64,000 nucleotides of DNA. Source: Anncaliia algerae PRA339 (lineage: Eukaryota; Microsporidia; Tubulinosematidae). Made by a program: the position numbers and the translations under genes. Under the pieces are notes generated by a model. It saw nothing but the letters and a program-made list of their open reading frames with translations, had not been told where the DNA came from and did not search any database. Below, piece by piece: positions 32,948 to 42,969 of this stretch (position 1 is its first letter; every line of letters begins with the position of its first letter). The stretch covers positions 148,740 through 212,739 of the forward strand of contig KK365133.1 of NCBI GenBank assembly GCA_000385875.2, in the 5' to 3' direction.

Positions 32948-34141
32948 TTATTTAAATTTGATTTCAACTAAAGCTAACACCTCAATAATCCAATTTGGAA
33001 TATTTTTTGCATATTTCTTTTGAAAATATTTTATTATAAATTCATTAAAAATATTTTCATTAATGGAATTCCTCACTTCTTTACTTAAGTTATTCATATA
33101 ATGTAAATTATGAATACTTAAGAGAGAACAAAAATTACCTGTGCCTTTAATAAGAGACAAATATTCTAATGAATAATTTGTACAGGTAAAACAATCACAT
33201 TCTAACTTCATTGATAAATCAAATGCTTTTAATAAATTAATATCTCCATAATCACTGAACATTTTACCAAATCTTGCAGTACGTGTAGGATAAACACAAT
33301 CCATCATATCACAACCTAAAGCAAATGAAATTAAGACATCATCAGGATAACCTATTCCCATTACGTAAATAGGAATATTTTTAATTTGTTTAGTGCAATG
33401 TAAAATTGTTTTAAACATAAGTGCTTTCTCCTCACCACCACTTAGTCCTCCTATGGCTACTGCTGGTGGATTTAATTTTAATATGTTTTTTATACTTAAA
33501 TCTCTCAAATCTAAAAAACATCCTCCTTGGACTATTGGCATGAGTAATTGTTTATTCCTAATAAAAATACTTTTGAAGGTGCTAGAATCACATTTTTTTA
33601 TTTTTTTTATTTTTTCTGATTTTTCTAAATTTTTTACCTCATCATTTGTGAGTTCAAATTCATTAAAACGTTTGATACATCTTTCTAACCAACGTAAGCT
33701 GCGCAAAGTAGCTTCTTTCACAACAGAATATTCACTTTGGGGGTTAACAACATCATCCAATTGCATTATAATATCACTTCCTAAACCTATTTGTGTCTTC
33801 ATGCTATCTTCTGGAGTAAATAAATTAAATTCTCCATCATTATCAAACAATACACCCTCTTCAATCACTTTAGCTCCTTTCAGAGATCCAATTTGGAATC
33901 CCCCAGAATCTGTTAAAATATTTCTATCTACTGACATAAACTCCTTTAGATTTCTAAGATTTCTGCAATGATATGCATTACATAAAAAAAGATTAGTTTC
34001 TAAGAAATCAAAAGGAACACCCTTCATAGATGCATAGGTTGCAACAGGCATAAATCTTGGTAGATATACTTCGCTGCTTAGTTTTAGTATTGAAGTTCTA
34101 TTGTATTTATTTTTGGTTATTTCTTTAAATATTGGATTCAT
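32948..34141 (-). CDS. QTRT1: Queuine tRNA-ribosyltransferase catalytic subunit
   Basis: 397 residues, about the length of eukaryotic TGT catalytic subunits. The enzyme swaps guanine-34 for queuine in tRNAs with GUN anticodons. Visible motifs: DSGGFQ (residues 78-83, with the active-site Asp), IMQLDD (125-130), VQGG (204-207) and GGLSGGE (231-237, substrate pocket). DCVYPTRTAR (281-290) carries the Asp that acts as nucleophile in this family. The zinc site is Cys315-x-Cys317-x2-Cys320 ... His344. A Lys-rich insert lies at about residues 168-183. Eukaryotes need a second, non-catalytic subunit (QTRT2) and import queuine; a parasite would take it from its host (inference). It starts at an ATG and is separated by 243 bp from the intact Merlin element. 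Confidence 0.93.
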   Translation of the reverse strand: MNPIFKEITKNKYNRTSILKLSSEVYLPRFMPVATYASMKGVPFDFLETNLFLCNAYHCRNLRNLKEFMSVDRNILTDSGGFQIGSLKGAKVIEEGVLFDNDGEFNLFTPEDSMKTQIGLGSDIIMQLDDVVNPQSEYSVVKEATLRSLRWLERCIKRFNEFELTNDEVKNLEKSEKIKKIKKCDSSTFKSIFIRNKQLLMPIVQGGCFLDLRDLSIKNILKLNPPAVAIGGLSGGEEKALMFKTILHCTKQIKNIPIYVMGIGYPDDVLISFALGCDMMDCVYPTRTARFGKMFSDYGDINLLKAFDLSMKLECDCFTCTNYSLEYLSLIKGTGNFCSLLSIHNLHYMNNLSKEVRNSINENIFNEFIIKYFQKKYAKNIPNWIIEVLALVEIKFK

Positions 34142-36846
34142 TGTTGGTTGTATTAATTATCAAATTTTTTATTTAATTTGATATTTTTAATATTTTTATA
34201 AATATAATTTAAATAATTTATCTTTTATTTTTTTATTATATATTTTAATATTTTTTAATTTTATAAATGCAATTATCATTAAATTTATCTTAAATTTATT
34301 TTATTTTCTTCAATATTTTGTACAACAGGAATTAATTTATTTAAATTTTTAATAAAAGATTATGAAAAACAAACATTTCTATTTTAAATTTTAATATGCC
34401 TTTATTTGCAATATAACAATATTTGTTCTGTTGGTTTAAAACAATATAAGATTAAAAAAGATTATCGAATATTTTTAAAGTCTCCATAAATGTTAGTAAA
34501 TCAAAGTACTTTAAACAGATTCCAATAAAAAATTAAATGATAAAATAAAGAATATCCCTTTAAACTTAAAATTTTGATTAAGTATATTAAAAATTAGAAA
34601 CTGGATATTAAATCAAGAATATTGAATTGCATTCCTATCCTAATAAAAATTTCAATTTCATTTTCTCACAAGATTTCTGATGAATTTTCTAAGACGCTAA
34701 GATTTAGAGGAGCAAAAATCAATATGAGTCAAAAATTCTGCTGCTGTGTATCTATTTTTATCAAATATTTGGACAAGAACTTTGCAAGAATTGAAAATTA
34801 TTTTATAAAAAGTAAATTCCCCTTAATTCTTTAAATTTCCTATTATGTGAAAACAAAATAATGCCGAATGGTTTCTATAAATATGTTGATATATAAATCT
34901 ATAAATAATATCGTACGAAAAGAATATTTTCTTCTTTTCAGACGTATTGTCAAAGAAACTGTGCGTTCTTTTGTAGATTCAATTCCTAGATTATTTTTTA
35001 ATAAATTCATGGCTATAGTTACTTACCCTTTTTTAAATAGGACACCTGATTTAATTTATATTATATGAAAAATATAAGCAAGGAATTGTTTTAGCTAAAA
35101 AAAAATTTCTTATAATGGTCAGCGCCTTGTAAAGGTATTATACTGGGTTTTGGAAGGTACTATTAAATTGATTTCATTCTATCATAATATTTTTTTAAGA
35201 ATGTTCATAAAGCTATAAAGATTTTATGAAAAATAGTAATTATATAATAAAGTGCTCATAAAAAAGCATATGAAATCATTTTTAACATTAAAATAATAAT
35301 ACTTTAATTATGCATATTAGGTAGAAGTAACTGAGATATGAGGAAATGAAGATAACTGATACTTCAATTTTCGCAAAATAATTAAATATGTCTGGAAAAA
35401 TTATATTTGGTCATATTCTTTAGAAAAGTATGAATCAAATAAACAATAATCTTTCCGCACTCGACTAAATATATCGATTTATATTTCAAATTACATCAAA
35501 TTTTATCTAGATAATAAGTTACTTCATTAATCATAAATTTCAAATCAATAAGACATACACTTTTAGCAAGTTGATAAGACAAACCACTTGGGGACGAACT
35601 CCAAGATTCAAATTCCATATGTAAATCTTTTTAAGTCTAAGTTACTATGGTATCAAAAAACTTTGATAAAAAACTTAATTCTATCAGGAATTTATTTCAA
35701 ATAGTATAATTAATTATTAATCCCTTAAAGCCCTTTGAATTCGAATTAACTTTAGGATTTATCCAAAAAGGCAAAAAAATATACTAAATGCAATTATATA
35801 ACAAGATGGGAAAACCCTTGCGATATAAAACAAGTCCTTTTATTGATACCATGTTTCTTGCGCTCATTGACAAATAGATGATCTTTTAGGAGTTCTGCAT
35901 TGCTTCGCAATCGTATGCTCCTTAACTACGCCAATTAATATGCTAGCACCAATAAAAATTCAAACGCCAGTTACTTTGTGCTTTTTAAATGTATTATAAT
36001 CCTTAAATATGATTTTATAAATACCATAATGATAGGATTAAAGGGATGCATGTTCGAAATAGAAAAAATCTATATCTGCGAAAATTATTTGGATTGAACA
36101 GGATATTTTTGATTAATCATTTGCTATAATAGATAGTGTCCAAAGGAAGGCCAGTAAAGTTTTTTACCAGTTTCCACAAGACATGATTGTAAATATCTCC
36201 AAAACATTATCACTATGTTTCTGAAACAAGGTTCTCTAGCAGTAAAAAAAACTAGGATAGTTTATAATATCCTTGATGTATTTAGTTATAGATATGGTCA
36301 AAAAATGCTAATTACTCAGTATTTTTGTTTTTATAGAAAATTGTGTTCATCCCAAAAAATTGAAAGAGTGTGAGGGAACATTAAAGAAAGAGGTTCCATT
36401 AACACCAAAAGTAAATACAATTTAAGACTATTTCATAATGTATTTATTTTCAAAAAAATATTGCGACTGTAAAAACGCTTTTCAATTTGTTTAAGCAACA
36501 AAAAAATAGTTAAGAGGAGGATTTATTTTGAATGGAAACACATTAGATTTTATTGACTCCATATTGATCTGTAATATATTGATTAGATTATAATTTAACT
36601 GACTTTTCATGTATTTATATTAAAATTTACCATTGTAATTTATATCTTGGATTAGGGTCCTCAAAAAGCATTCTTGTCTCTTTTAACGTATTTTTTATTG
36701 GTGTCATATATTAAAATAAATGAAGGGCTCAAAAATTCATTTCTTTTAACAAATTTAAATATCAAATTCAATATCGAAAATTGTCGGCTATGTTAAAATC
36801 CTTTAAATTACTTTTAATTGTATTAATTGAAAAAATTTTTTTTTAT
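34142..36846. other. 2.7-kb gene-free stretch
   Basis: No supportable gene. It contains a GC-richer hairpin at 35888-35922 (listed separately). A weak, broken plus-strand reading near 36230-36420 hints at the middle of a transposase but is not convincing. Confidence 0.45.
35888..35922. other. GC-richer hairpin, possible structured RNA or element remnant
   Basis: Outer arms AGGAG (35888-35892) / CTCCT (35918-35922) enclose an inner perfect hairpin ATTGC-TTC-GCAAT. It stands out from AT-rich surroundings. No family recognised. Confidence 0.3.
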
Positions 36847-36926
36847 AGTAACGTGGCCGAGTGGTCTAAGGCGACTGACTCAAGATCTGTTCCTCACGGG
36901 CGCGGGTTCGAATCCCGCCGTTACTA
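36847..36926 (+). tRNA. tRNA-Leu (anticodon CAA), intronless
   Basis: 80 nt without CCA. Acceptor stem AGTAACG/CGTTACT is perfectly paired, with discriminator A. D arm GCC-GAGTGGTCTAAG-GGC type; anticodon loop CTCAAGA with U33 and anticodon CAA; T arm GCGGG-TTCGAAT-CCCGC perfect. The long variable region marks a class II tRNA. The anticodon stem ACTGA/TCTGT has one U-U mismatch. Many eukaryotic tRNA-Leu(CAA) genes carry an intron; none is present here. The transcript ends in a T run. It lies 34 bp from the 3' end of GPI8 on the other strand. Confidence 0.95.
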
Positions 36927-36930
36927 TTTT
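36927..36930 (+). terminator. RNA polymerase III terminator (T4)
   Basis: TTTT immediately after the discriminator base of tRNA-Leu, the normal Pol III stop signal. Confidence 0.8.
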
Positions 36931-36960
36931 ATGTTTTAAAAACTTACAATTATTTTTTAT

Positions 36961-37761
36961 TTATAGTTCTAATATATCTGATTCATCTGGAATCTTTTCT
37001 TTTTGTGTAAAAAAATCTCCTACAAAAAAATTCTTATTTCCTTTTGTTAACATTGTTGATTTTAATATTTCTTTTGTGAAAAGTTTACAAAAATCAACCA
37101 AATTCATTTTAAAATTAAGCATAAGTTTATGCAAATGAAACATAAAATTGTCAACACAATAAACTCCTAGTTTATTACTGTAATTAGAGGAAACAGAAGG
37201 CTCATCCATTTTAGAGGTTGCCATGTAAAATACATTAGAAGGAATATTTTTTGGAACAAAGGAAAATGCGTGACAGGTGTCAACAATTACTAAAATTTTA
37301 TTAACTCTTTGAGATAGATTGTTAATACATCTGCTAAAATCATCAGTATAAATTGCTTCTCTGTATTTTATTTTTAAAAATTCTTGGTTTCCATGTCCAC
37401 ACAAATAAATCAATAAATTTGAATTCTTATCACAATCCAAAAGCTTATTGTGGTTTAAATTTATTATGTTAAGTAATGATTGAAGTGTAGCATCCTCATA
37501 ACAATATTTATCTTTTTTAATCTTCATTTTATCATTCAAATAAATATGATCTTTATCAATGTTTCTCATATCCTCATGAATTTTTTCTCCTGTTAACAAA
37601 ATGATTTCATCTGAAGTATACTTATTTTTCAACAGTAGATTATATAAAAGTAATATATTTGTATTATGTCTGTAATTAAAGTAATTAGATGAACCGTTGA
37701 AAAGTATTGCATAGTTTTTACTTTGTATCAATGAAATAAACAAAAAGAAATATTCCAACAT
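36961..37761 (-). CDS. GPI8: GPI-anchor transamidase catalytic subunit (Gpi8/PIG-K)
   Basis: 266 residues, caspase-like cysteine peptidase of family C13. It cleaves the C-terminal signal of precursor proteins in the ER lumen and attaches the GPI anchor. Seen: hydrophobic N-terminal signal (residues 2-13), the family motif FNYRH (28-32), the catalytic His123 in IYLCGHG, and the catalytic Cys163 in VIVDTCHA. Further motifs include YMATSK (about 189-194) and GVYCVDNF. It is short compared with the ~400-residue yeast and human proteins and has no C-terminal transmembrane segment, a reduction typical of compact parasite proteins. Two putative GPI-anchored proteins occur at 57575-59626. Confidence 0.92.
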   Translation of the reverse strand: MLEYFFLFISLIQSKNYAILFNGSSNYFNYRHNTNILLLYNLLLKNKYTSDEIILLTGEKIHEDMRNIDKDHIYLNDKMKIKKDKYCYEDATLQSLLNIINLNHNKLLDCDKNSNLLIYLCGHGNQEFLKIKYREAIYTDDFSRCINNLSQRVNKILVIVDTCHAFSFVPKNIPSNVFYMATSKMDEPSVSSNYSNKLGVYCVDNFMFHLHKLMLNFKMNLVDFCKLFTKEILKSTMLTKGNKNFFVGDFFTQKEKIPDESDILEL

Positions 37762-38155
37762 TTTTTAGGATTATTTATTTAAACAATAAATAAATTAATT
37801 AATTATTAATGAATAAAATTTCTCAAATGATACATAAATCTTCATTTAAAAATATTTAATTTATATTCCAAATAGACTTACAAAAAGCAAAGATTGTTAG
37901 AAAATGGTATAATTATTGAAAATACAATTAATTTTATAAAGATGATTTAGAATTATCTTGAATGTAAAAAATAAAATATAAAAGAAAGTGATTGTACCAT
38001 ATTTAAAATATAGGTGGAATGTACAATAATATACCTGTTCGAATCCTTTTTTAATATAATTTCTTTATTTTAAAGTAAAATAAATATTAATATTTTAATT
38101 AAAAACAAAACTATTAATATTTTAATAAATCAAGCAGAGAAACCACAAAATATTA
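37762..38155. other. Gene-free stretch upstream of GPI8
   Basis: AT-rich; holds the GPI8 promoter region. No distinct signal could be assigned. Confidence 0.45.
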
Positions 38156-38523
38156 TTATTTTATCTTCTCCAAATAAATCCTAATAATTTTTTTTGTAAA
38201 TTTATATTTGTTCGACATCATAAAGGCATCTCTTTTTACTCCACTCCAAGTTCCTTCAATTGTATTAGTATTCATACCATTTTCGTTGACAAAATTAATG
38301 CTATGATTTACCCAATGAAAGACAAAAAATATTTTTTTGAACAAACTGTATCCCTTCCAACCATCTGTTATCACAATTGAACTAGCAAGTACATATTTAA
38401 GAATTAAACCATTTAAGGTGGCCGAATCGCGTTTATACAAACATTACAAAAGAATTAGGTTCAGAAGTTTTTCCATCCTCCGAAGACTCATACTCTTTTT
38501 ACTCTACGACCACGATTATATTT
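38156..38523 (-). pseudogene. Merlin transposase relic F, cut by an assembly gap
   Basis: Minus-strand reading begins at the gap edge with YNRGRRVKRV then TGA where Trp is usual, followed by VFGG, a frameshift, and a clean C-terminal half. The second catalytic Asp is in SSIVITDGWKGY (about 38345-38385), followed by HWVNHSINFVNE and the Glu in NTNTIEGTW (about 38245-38275). It ends with a basic helix at 38156. The N-terminal half is in or beyond the run of N. Confidence 0.85.
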
Positions 38524-38738
38524 NNNNNNNNNNNNNNNNNNNNNNNNNNNNNNNNNNNNNNNNNNNNNNNNNNNNNNNNNNNNNNNNNNNNNNNNNNNNN
38601 NNNNNNNNNNNNNNNNNNNNNNNNNNNNNNNNNNNNNNNNNNNNNNNNNNNNNNNNNNNNNNNNNNNNNNNNNNNNNNNNNNNNNNNNNNNNNNNNNNNN
38701 NNNNNNNNNNNNNNNNNNNNNNNNNNNNNNNNNNNNNN
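38524..38738. other. Assembly gap (215 N)
   Basis: Run of N. The true length is unknown. It lies between two Merlin relics of opposite orientation, so repeat-induced assembly breakage is likely. Confidence 0.99.
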
Positions 38739-38889
38739 TTTAATCTAAATTATATAAAAATCTTATTTTTTTAACCATATGCAAACATCAGATGATTTTG
38801 AAGTTATGTTGATCAGAAAATCAAATGAAGTTTAAATTATTTATATGATGAATAATAATTTCCTTAAGAAAGAAAATATATAAACCTGT

Positions 38890-39647
38890 GGACAATACAT
38901 GAAATTTGTAAAACATAATCTAACTGAAGATAATATTTGCTGGAGATGTTTGAATTCCAGGGATTCCGTTTATAAAGGGGGTTTCAATGCTAGAAGGAAG
39001 CCTTTTTAAATATTTAAATGCAGAGTTCCTAAGTGTTTTTAAAGTTATTATTAGATCGAGCGAGAGACAACCCCAATTTTCAATTATAATAACTTCAGTC
39101 TTTCCAAATCAACAGTGATTAAAATAATCAGTAAATTAAAAGGAAAAAATGGTTAATGTGATTACTCTAATAATAAACTAGGAGATATAAACAAAGTTGT
39201 ACAGGTTGATGAAACGATGATATACATTAAATGTAAATGTCATCAGAGAAGGTCGCCTCACAACCAAACAGATGCTACTTCAATTGTTAAGATTGAGAAT
39301 AATAGTACACGAGCTTTCATTAGAGTGGTGATAAATAAAAAATCTGAAATCTTGGTATCTATTATATGCGAAAACGTGATCAATGGAAGTATTATTTACA
39401 CAGATGAACATAAAGGCTATTTTAAATTAGGAAAATTTGGGTTCTTACATAAATCTGTATGCCATAAATACAATTTTGTTAATCCTATTAATGGTGTGCA
39501 TACCCAACACGTAGAATCATTTCACAATGAAATTAATTGCAAATACAAAGAAGAAAAGGCATAAAGACAGAGGAAATACAAGAATTTTTAAATGAATTTT
39601 GCTGGTTTTTTAACAATTAAGACTTTCGTTTGGAGAGATTATTATAA
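38890..39647 (+). pseudogene. Merlin transposase relic G
   Basis: Zinc-ribbon remains EDNICWRC ... KCRVPKC (about 38925-39040). Frames are broken through the linker. The first catalytic Asp is in VVQVDETMIY (about 39197-39226), then RRSPHNQTD and the second Asp in SIIYTDEHKGY (about 39390-39420). Next come NFVNPINGVHTQHVESF with the Glu (about 39472-39522) and, after a frameshift, a C-terminal helix to the stop at 39647. It shares the DETM and GVHTQHVESF signatures with relic A (5530-6432). Confidence 0.85.
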
Positions 39648-40366
39648 ATGATTAAAATTTAATTAACTAGTTCTCTAATTGAATACATTTCTATATATAT
39701 TTTTAATAATTTTTGATTTAATAATATTTTTTTGTGGCAGGATTTTATACTAGATCTAGTTCGGGCAATATTTTATACCTGATCCAAAAATACCAAACCA
39801 CGCTTGATGAATATTTTCTTCTCCAAAAAATAATTAAATAATAATATAAAAATATTTTTAAATTTTTAAATGTTAAGCGGGAAACTTGGTTAATCGGGAC
39901 TGATTTTCTTGGTCCCTTGAATTTCCCGCTTAACGAAGTTTCACTGTAATTCTTTTTTTAAAAAAAAATTAACTAAAAGTGAGGGGGTTTGGACATCGCT
40001 GACACAAAGATACCTGTTGTCGGCCATGGAGCCTAGAGGACAACAGACTAATATTTAAAATTTATTTTGTAGATAAAATTTAATATTGCATTATTATTTG
40101 TTGATCAACTATTTTAATCATTAAAATAAACTAAGATTTAAATTCTGTTCTTAAATATGGTTTTTACCGAAAATTATTAAAAAATACGTTTTACTGGTTT
40201 GACATTAATTTGTTCGTTTTCTATTTAATTAATCAAAAACGTTGTTCGTTAAAGAATTTTTTAATGAAATAATGTCAATATTTATCAAAAAGAAAAACAA
40301 ATTCTAAACTAAATATCTAAAAAACAGATGATTCATAATTCATTTATAAAAATTTGAATGGTATTT
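39648..40366. other. Intergenic region with a pogo-like terminus
   Basis: Contains the lone inverted-repeat end at 39872-39946 (listed separately); otherwise no gene. Confidence 0.5.
39872..39946 (-). repeat. Solo terminus of a pogo/Tigger-like or foldback element
   Basis: Read on the minus strand it begins CAGTGAAACTTCGTTAAGCG, the form of pogo/Tigger (Tc1/mariner superfamily) ends, and is bordered by TA at 39947-39948. Inside are perfect 13-bp inverted arms GTTAAGCGGGAAA (39872-39884) / TTTCCCGCTTAAC (39922-39934), with a third related motif TTAATCGGGAC between them. The matching opposite end was not found in the window. It could be a remnant or a small foldback element. Confidence 0.6.
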
Positions 40367-42594
40367 TTATTCAAAATATTCCTTCTTGTTCCTTCTCTCT
40401 ATTATTAAATCTTTGTCAATTTTTTTTTCATTTTCTGTTGTCATGCAAATATTTTCTCTACTAATACCTTTAACTTTTTTAAATTGATGTAAGAATTCTA
40501 GGAATTTTATTGCATTCATTTCATCTATACTTTGGTTTGTAATAAACTTTACTAATTCGTTCATTAGAAACTCATAATTATCAAAGGAATTAGCTCCATT
40601 TCCGCATACTGTTAAAGCAAAGCCGTTAATTTCTTTATTAAAAACCTCGGATTTATCGATTGTATTATCTATAATTATGTAAATAAAATTCTTAGAAGAA
40701 TTTAAAATCTTTCCAGAATGTTTAAATTGGAAAAAGAAAAATACAATTTCTTTTAAAAGCAAACAATTGATGTTTCTTAATCGCATCCTTTGAAAAAAAT
40801 AAAACAGAAATACAACCAACTTATCTTTTGTCGTTTCATATCTCTTTATATATTTATTCTCACTCGAAGTTATAACTTTTGATGGAATATTTTCATCTTT
40901 AGAACCCTGTAAAACATCATGCAAAAGCATGAAGTCGGAATTGGGAAAGACTCCATCGTCTTCAGCATAAAAAAAAGATATAAGTCACATTCTATTTGTA
41001 GAAATTCTTGGCTCCTTTTTAAATCTAGCTCCATATGTTTTTCAAGTTCTATAAAATCCTCTCTAATTAGTTTCTCTTTTCTTTTCTGTGAAACAGTATA
41101 AAACATTTTAATATGGTCTTTAAAAAGCTCTCTATGCTTTGCAAATAGTACAGCTTTTAAATATTCTATATCATGATGAAAATAGAATGTTCTTAGGGAT
41201 TTAAATTGATACAATATAACATTAGTTTTCTCTGTACTTCTCATCATACTATCTCCATCCCTGAGACATAAATCAGTACTTAACTCTGTCTGATTTTCTA
41301 CATCAGCATCAGTGTAAATTTCTATAGCTTCATCGTTTTTGATAGTTGAAATATTTTTATTTTTTCTACGTTTCTTTCTTTTTTTATTTTTCTGATGAAT
41401 TTTACATCCTTGTTCATTTGCTCCTAATACAGCTGTATCCAAATCATCATGTGATAAATTTGCTTCTTCTGGTCCATCAGATTCTTCATCTTTTTGTTTC
41501 ACCTCTTCTACTTCAAGCAACTCATATCTATTGGTAGCAGTAATCTGATTTGAATTATTTGCTTCTACTGAAAAATCTTTCACTAATTGGGAAAATTTCC
41601 CTTCTGATTTCCTAGAATTTTGTTTTTCTGGAAGACTTTTTGTTACAGTTTCCTCGGATGTGTATCTTTTAAATGTATTTTTAGTCAAAGGAGTTTTTAC
41701 TGTTGTATTTACAGGAATTTTTCTAAGGCTTATTGGTTTACCTTTTCTAGTTTGAGAATTTTGTGTTTTATGATTGCTTGGGGTTACGGGATTCAAATTC
41801 GGCATTTTTGTTAGTTTTACCACATCACTGTATTTTAAAAGAATAGGTTTTAAATTTTCATTATGGGTGCGTGCTTCATTATTTAACCTCTTTTCTTTAT
41901 TTACTTGCACACCATCTTGTAACGCTATATCGTGCAAATTACGCTTCTGCTCTATAATTTTCTTTACTTTAATTTCATCTTCAATATTTTTAGCTTACAT
42001 TTCAGATGAACTTATAACTTTATCATGTGATTGCTCTATTTGAATTTTGTTTTCATTGATGAGTTCGGTTTCATTAATAGATGACTTTTCTTTGTTGATT
42101 TGGCATGTTTGTTGTTCAGATTTATTGGATTCTTCTTTCTCAATTTCATAATAAAAATAATATTTTCTGCATTGTTGACAAAAGTTCATTTTGCAAAAAA
42201 AATTAGGATTGCAATCTAAATCCATTAAGGGATCCACTTGTAATATTCTTTGGTTTGCATTAATATTGTGATAGCAATTCGCATAGATATTTGTGCTGAT
42301 TAAAGTTTCGGGAACCCCGTAAAAAAATCCCATATTCACTGATTTTTCACTAGCTTCAACATAAAAGTCATAGTCAATACCGTTTGCTACATATATATCA
42401 TTATTGGCTTTGCAATAGTTTTTATAAAATGTGCCTACTTTGAAACATCCGTTGTACAATGTAACTGGATAGTAAAAGTAAGTGGTTCCATTAATTACTA
42501 ATTTTTTGATTTGGCAAGGCATTTCAAATTGGGATCCATTATATAAATTTGCCGCAGAGAAAATAAATTTTAGAAATAAGATCATGGGTAACAT
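40367..42594 (-). pseudogene. Secreted Cys-containing protein, broken by a stop and a frameshift
   Basis: Originally about 740 residues. From the ATG at 42594 (a TTG-started extension to 42627 is not needed) comes a signal peptide MLPMILFLKFIFSA. Next is a Cys-containing domain of ~165 residues (MPCQ, NGCF, NYCK, NCYHN, DCNPNFFCKMNFCQQCRKYY). A Glu/Lys/Ser-rich region is then interrupted by an in-frame TAA at 41995-41997. The same frame continues without a usable ATG through a disordered, basic stretch with KKRKKRRKNK (about 41340-41400) and a helical domain. An A8 run near 40968-40975 shifts the frame; the remainder is open to 40367. A more decayed copy lies at 45238-47530. The stop and the shift may be real decay, though the A8 shift could be a sequencing error. 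Family unknown. Confidence 0.75.
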
Positions 42595-42836
42595 AAAGTA
42601 TGAAAATGAATTGATACTTTTTAGCAAAAATTAATTAAAGCTAAAATTATTTTTTTAATCAAAACAGTTGTCATATATTATTAATAGTTTATAAATTTTA
42701 TAAATAATGCTTAAGAAAGTTAAGCAGCAAACCTAAACTTGTGATATGAAACTTGATATATCACAGAGTTATGAATTTAGCTTAAAGAAATTACATTGTG
42801 AGAAAGAGATTTCATATTGTACAATTCAAAAATATT

Positions 42837-42905
42837 GGCACTTGTGCAGTTTACCCCCACGGGGTTATAAATAATAAAAATTAATTTAATATTACAAGGT
42901 GAAAC
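42837..42905 (+). repeat. Terminal inverted repeat of Merlin H (left)
   Basis: Pairs with the segment ending at 44082. The outer part contains the GC-rich TTTACCCCCACGGGGTTATA block, itself with CCCC/GGGG arms. Confidence 0.9.
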
Positions 42906-42969
42906 TATTAAAAACTAGCCAATAGAAAGAAAATTAAAGGAAATATAAAATATAAAAAATAAAAGTAAT

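Noticed and set aside
33393-33971. 192-codon open frame antisense to the queuine transferase gene
   Set aside because: Shadow of the real gene on the opposite strand; no motif of its own.
36230-36430. Possible transposase middle segment on the plus strand (ITQYFCFYRKLC)
   Set aside because: One short suggestive peptide with no catalytic block nearby.
36827-37138. 103-codon frame on the plus strand
   Set aside because: Runs through tRNA-Leu and then antisense to GPI8; not a gene.
38337-38774. 145-codon frame containing mostly X
   Set aside because: Spans the run of N and is antisense to Merlin relic F.
40870-41937. A separate 355-codon gene
   Set aside because: It begins with TTG, is in the same frame as the secreted protein upstream with only one TAA between, and is matched by the same order of segments in the decayed copy; it is part of one broken gene.
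41346-42043. Several plus-strand frames opposite the broken secreted-protein gene
   Set aside because: Antisense shadows; the minus-strand reading has a paralogue at 45238-47530.
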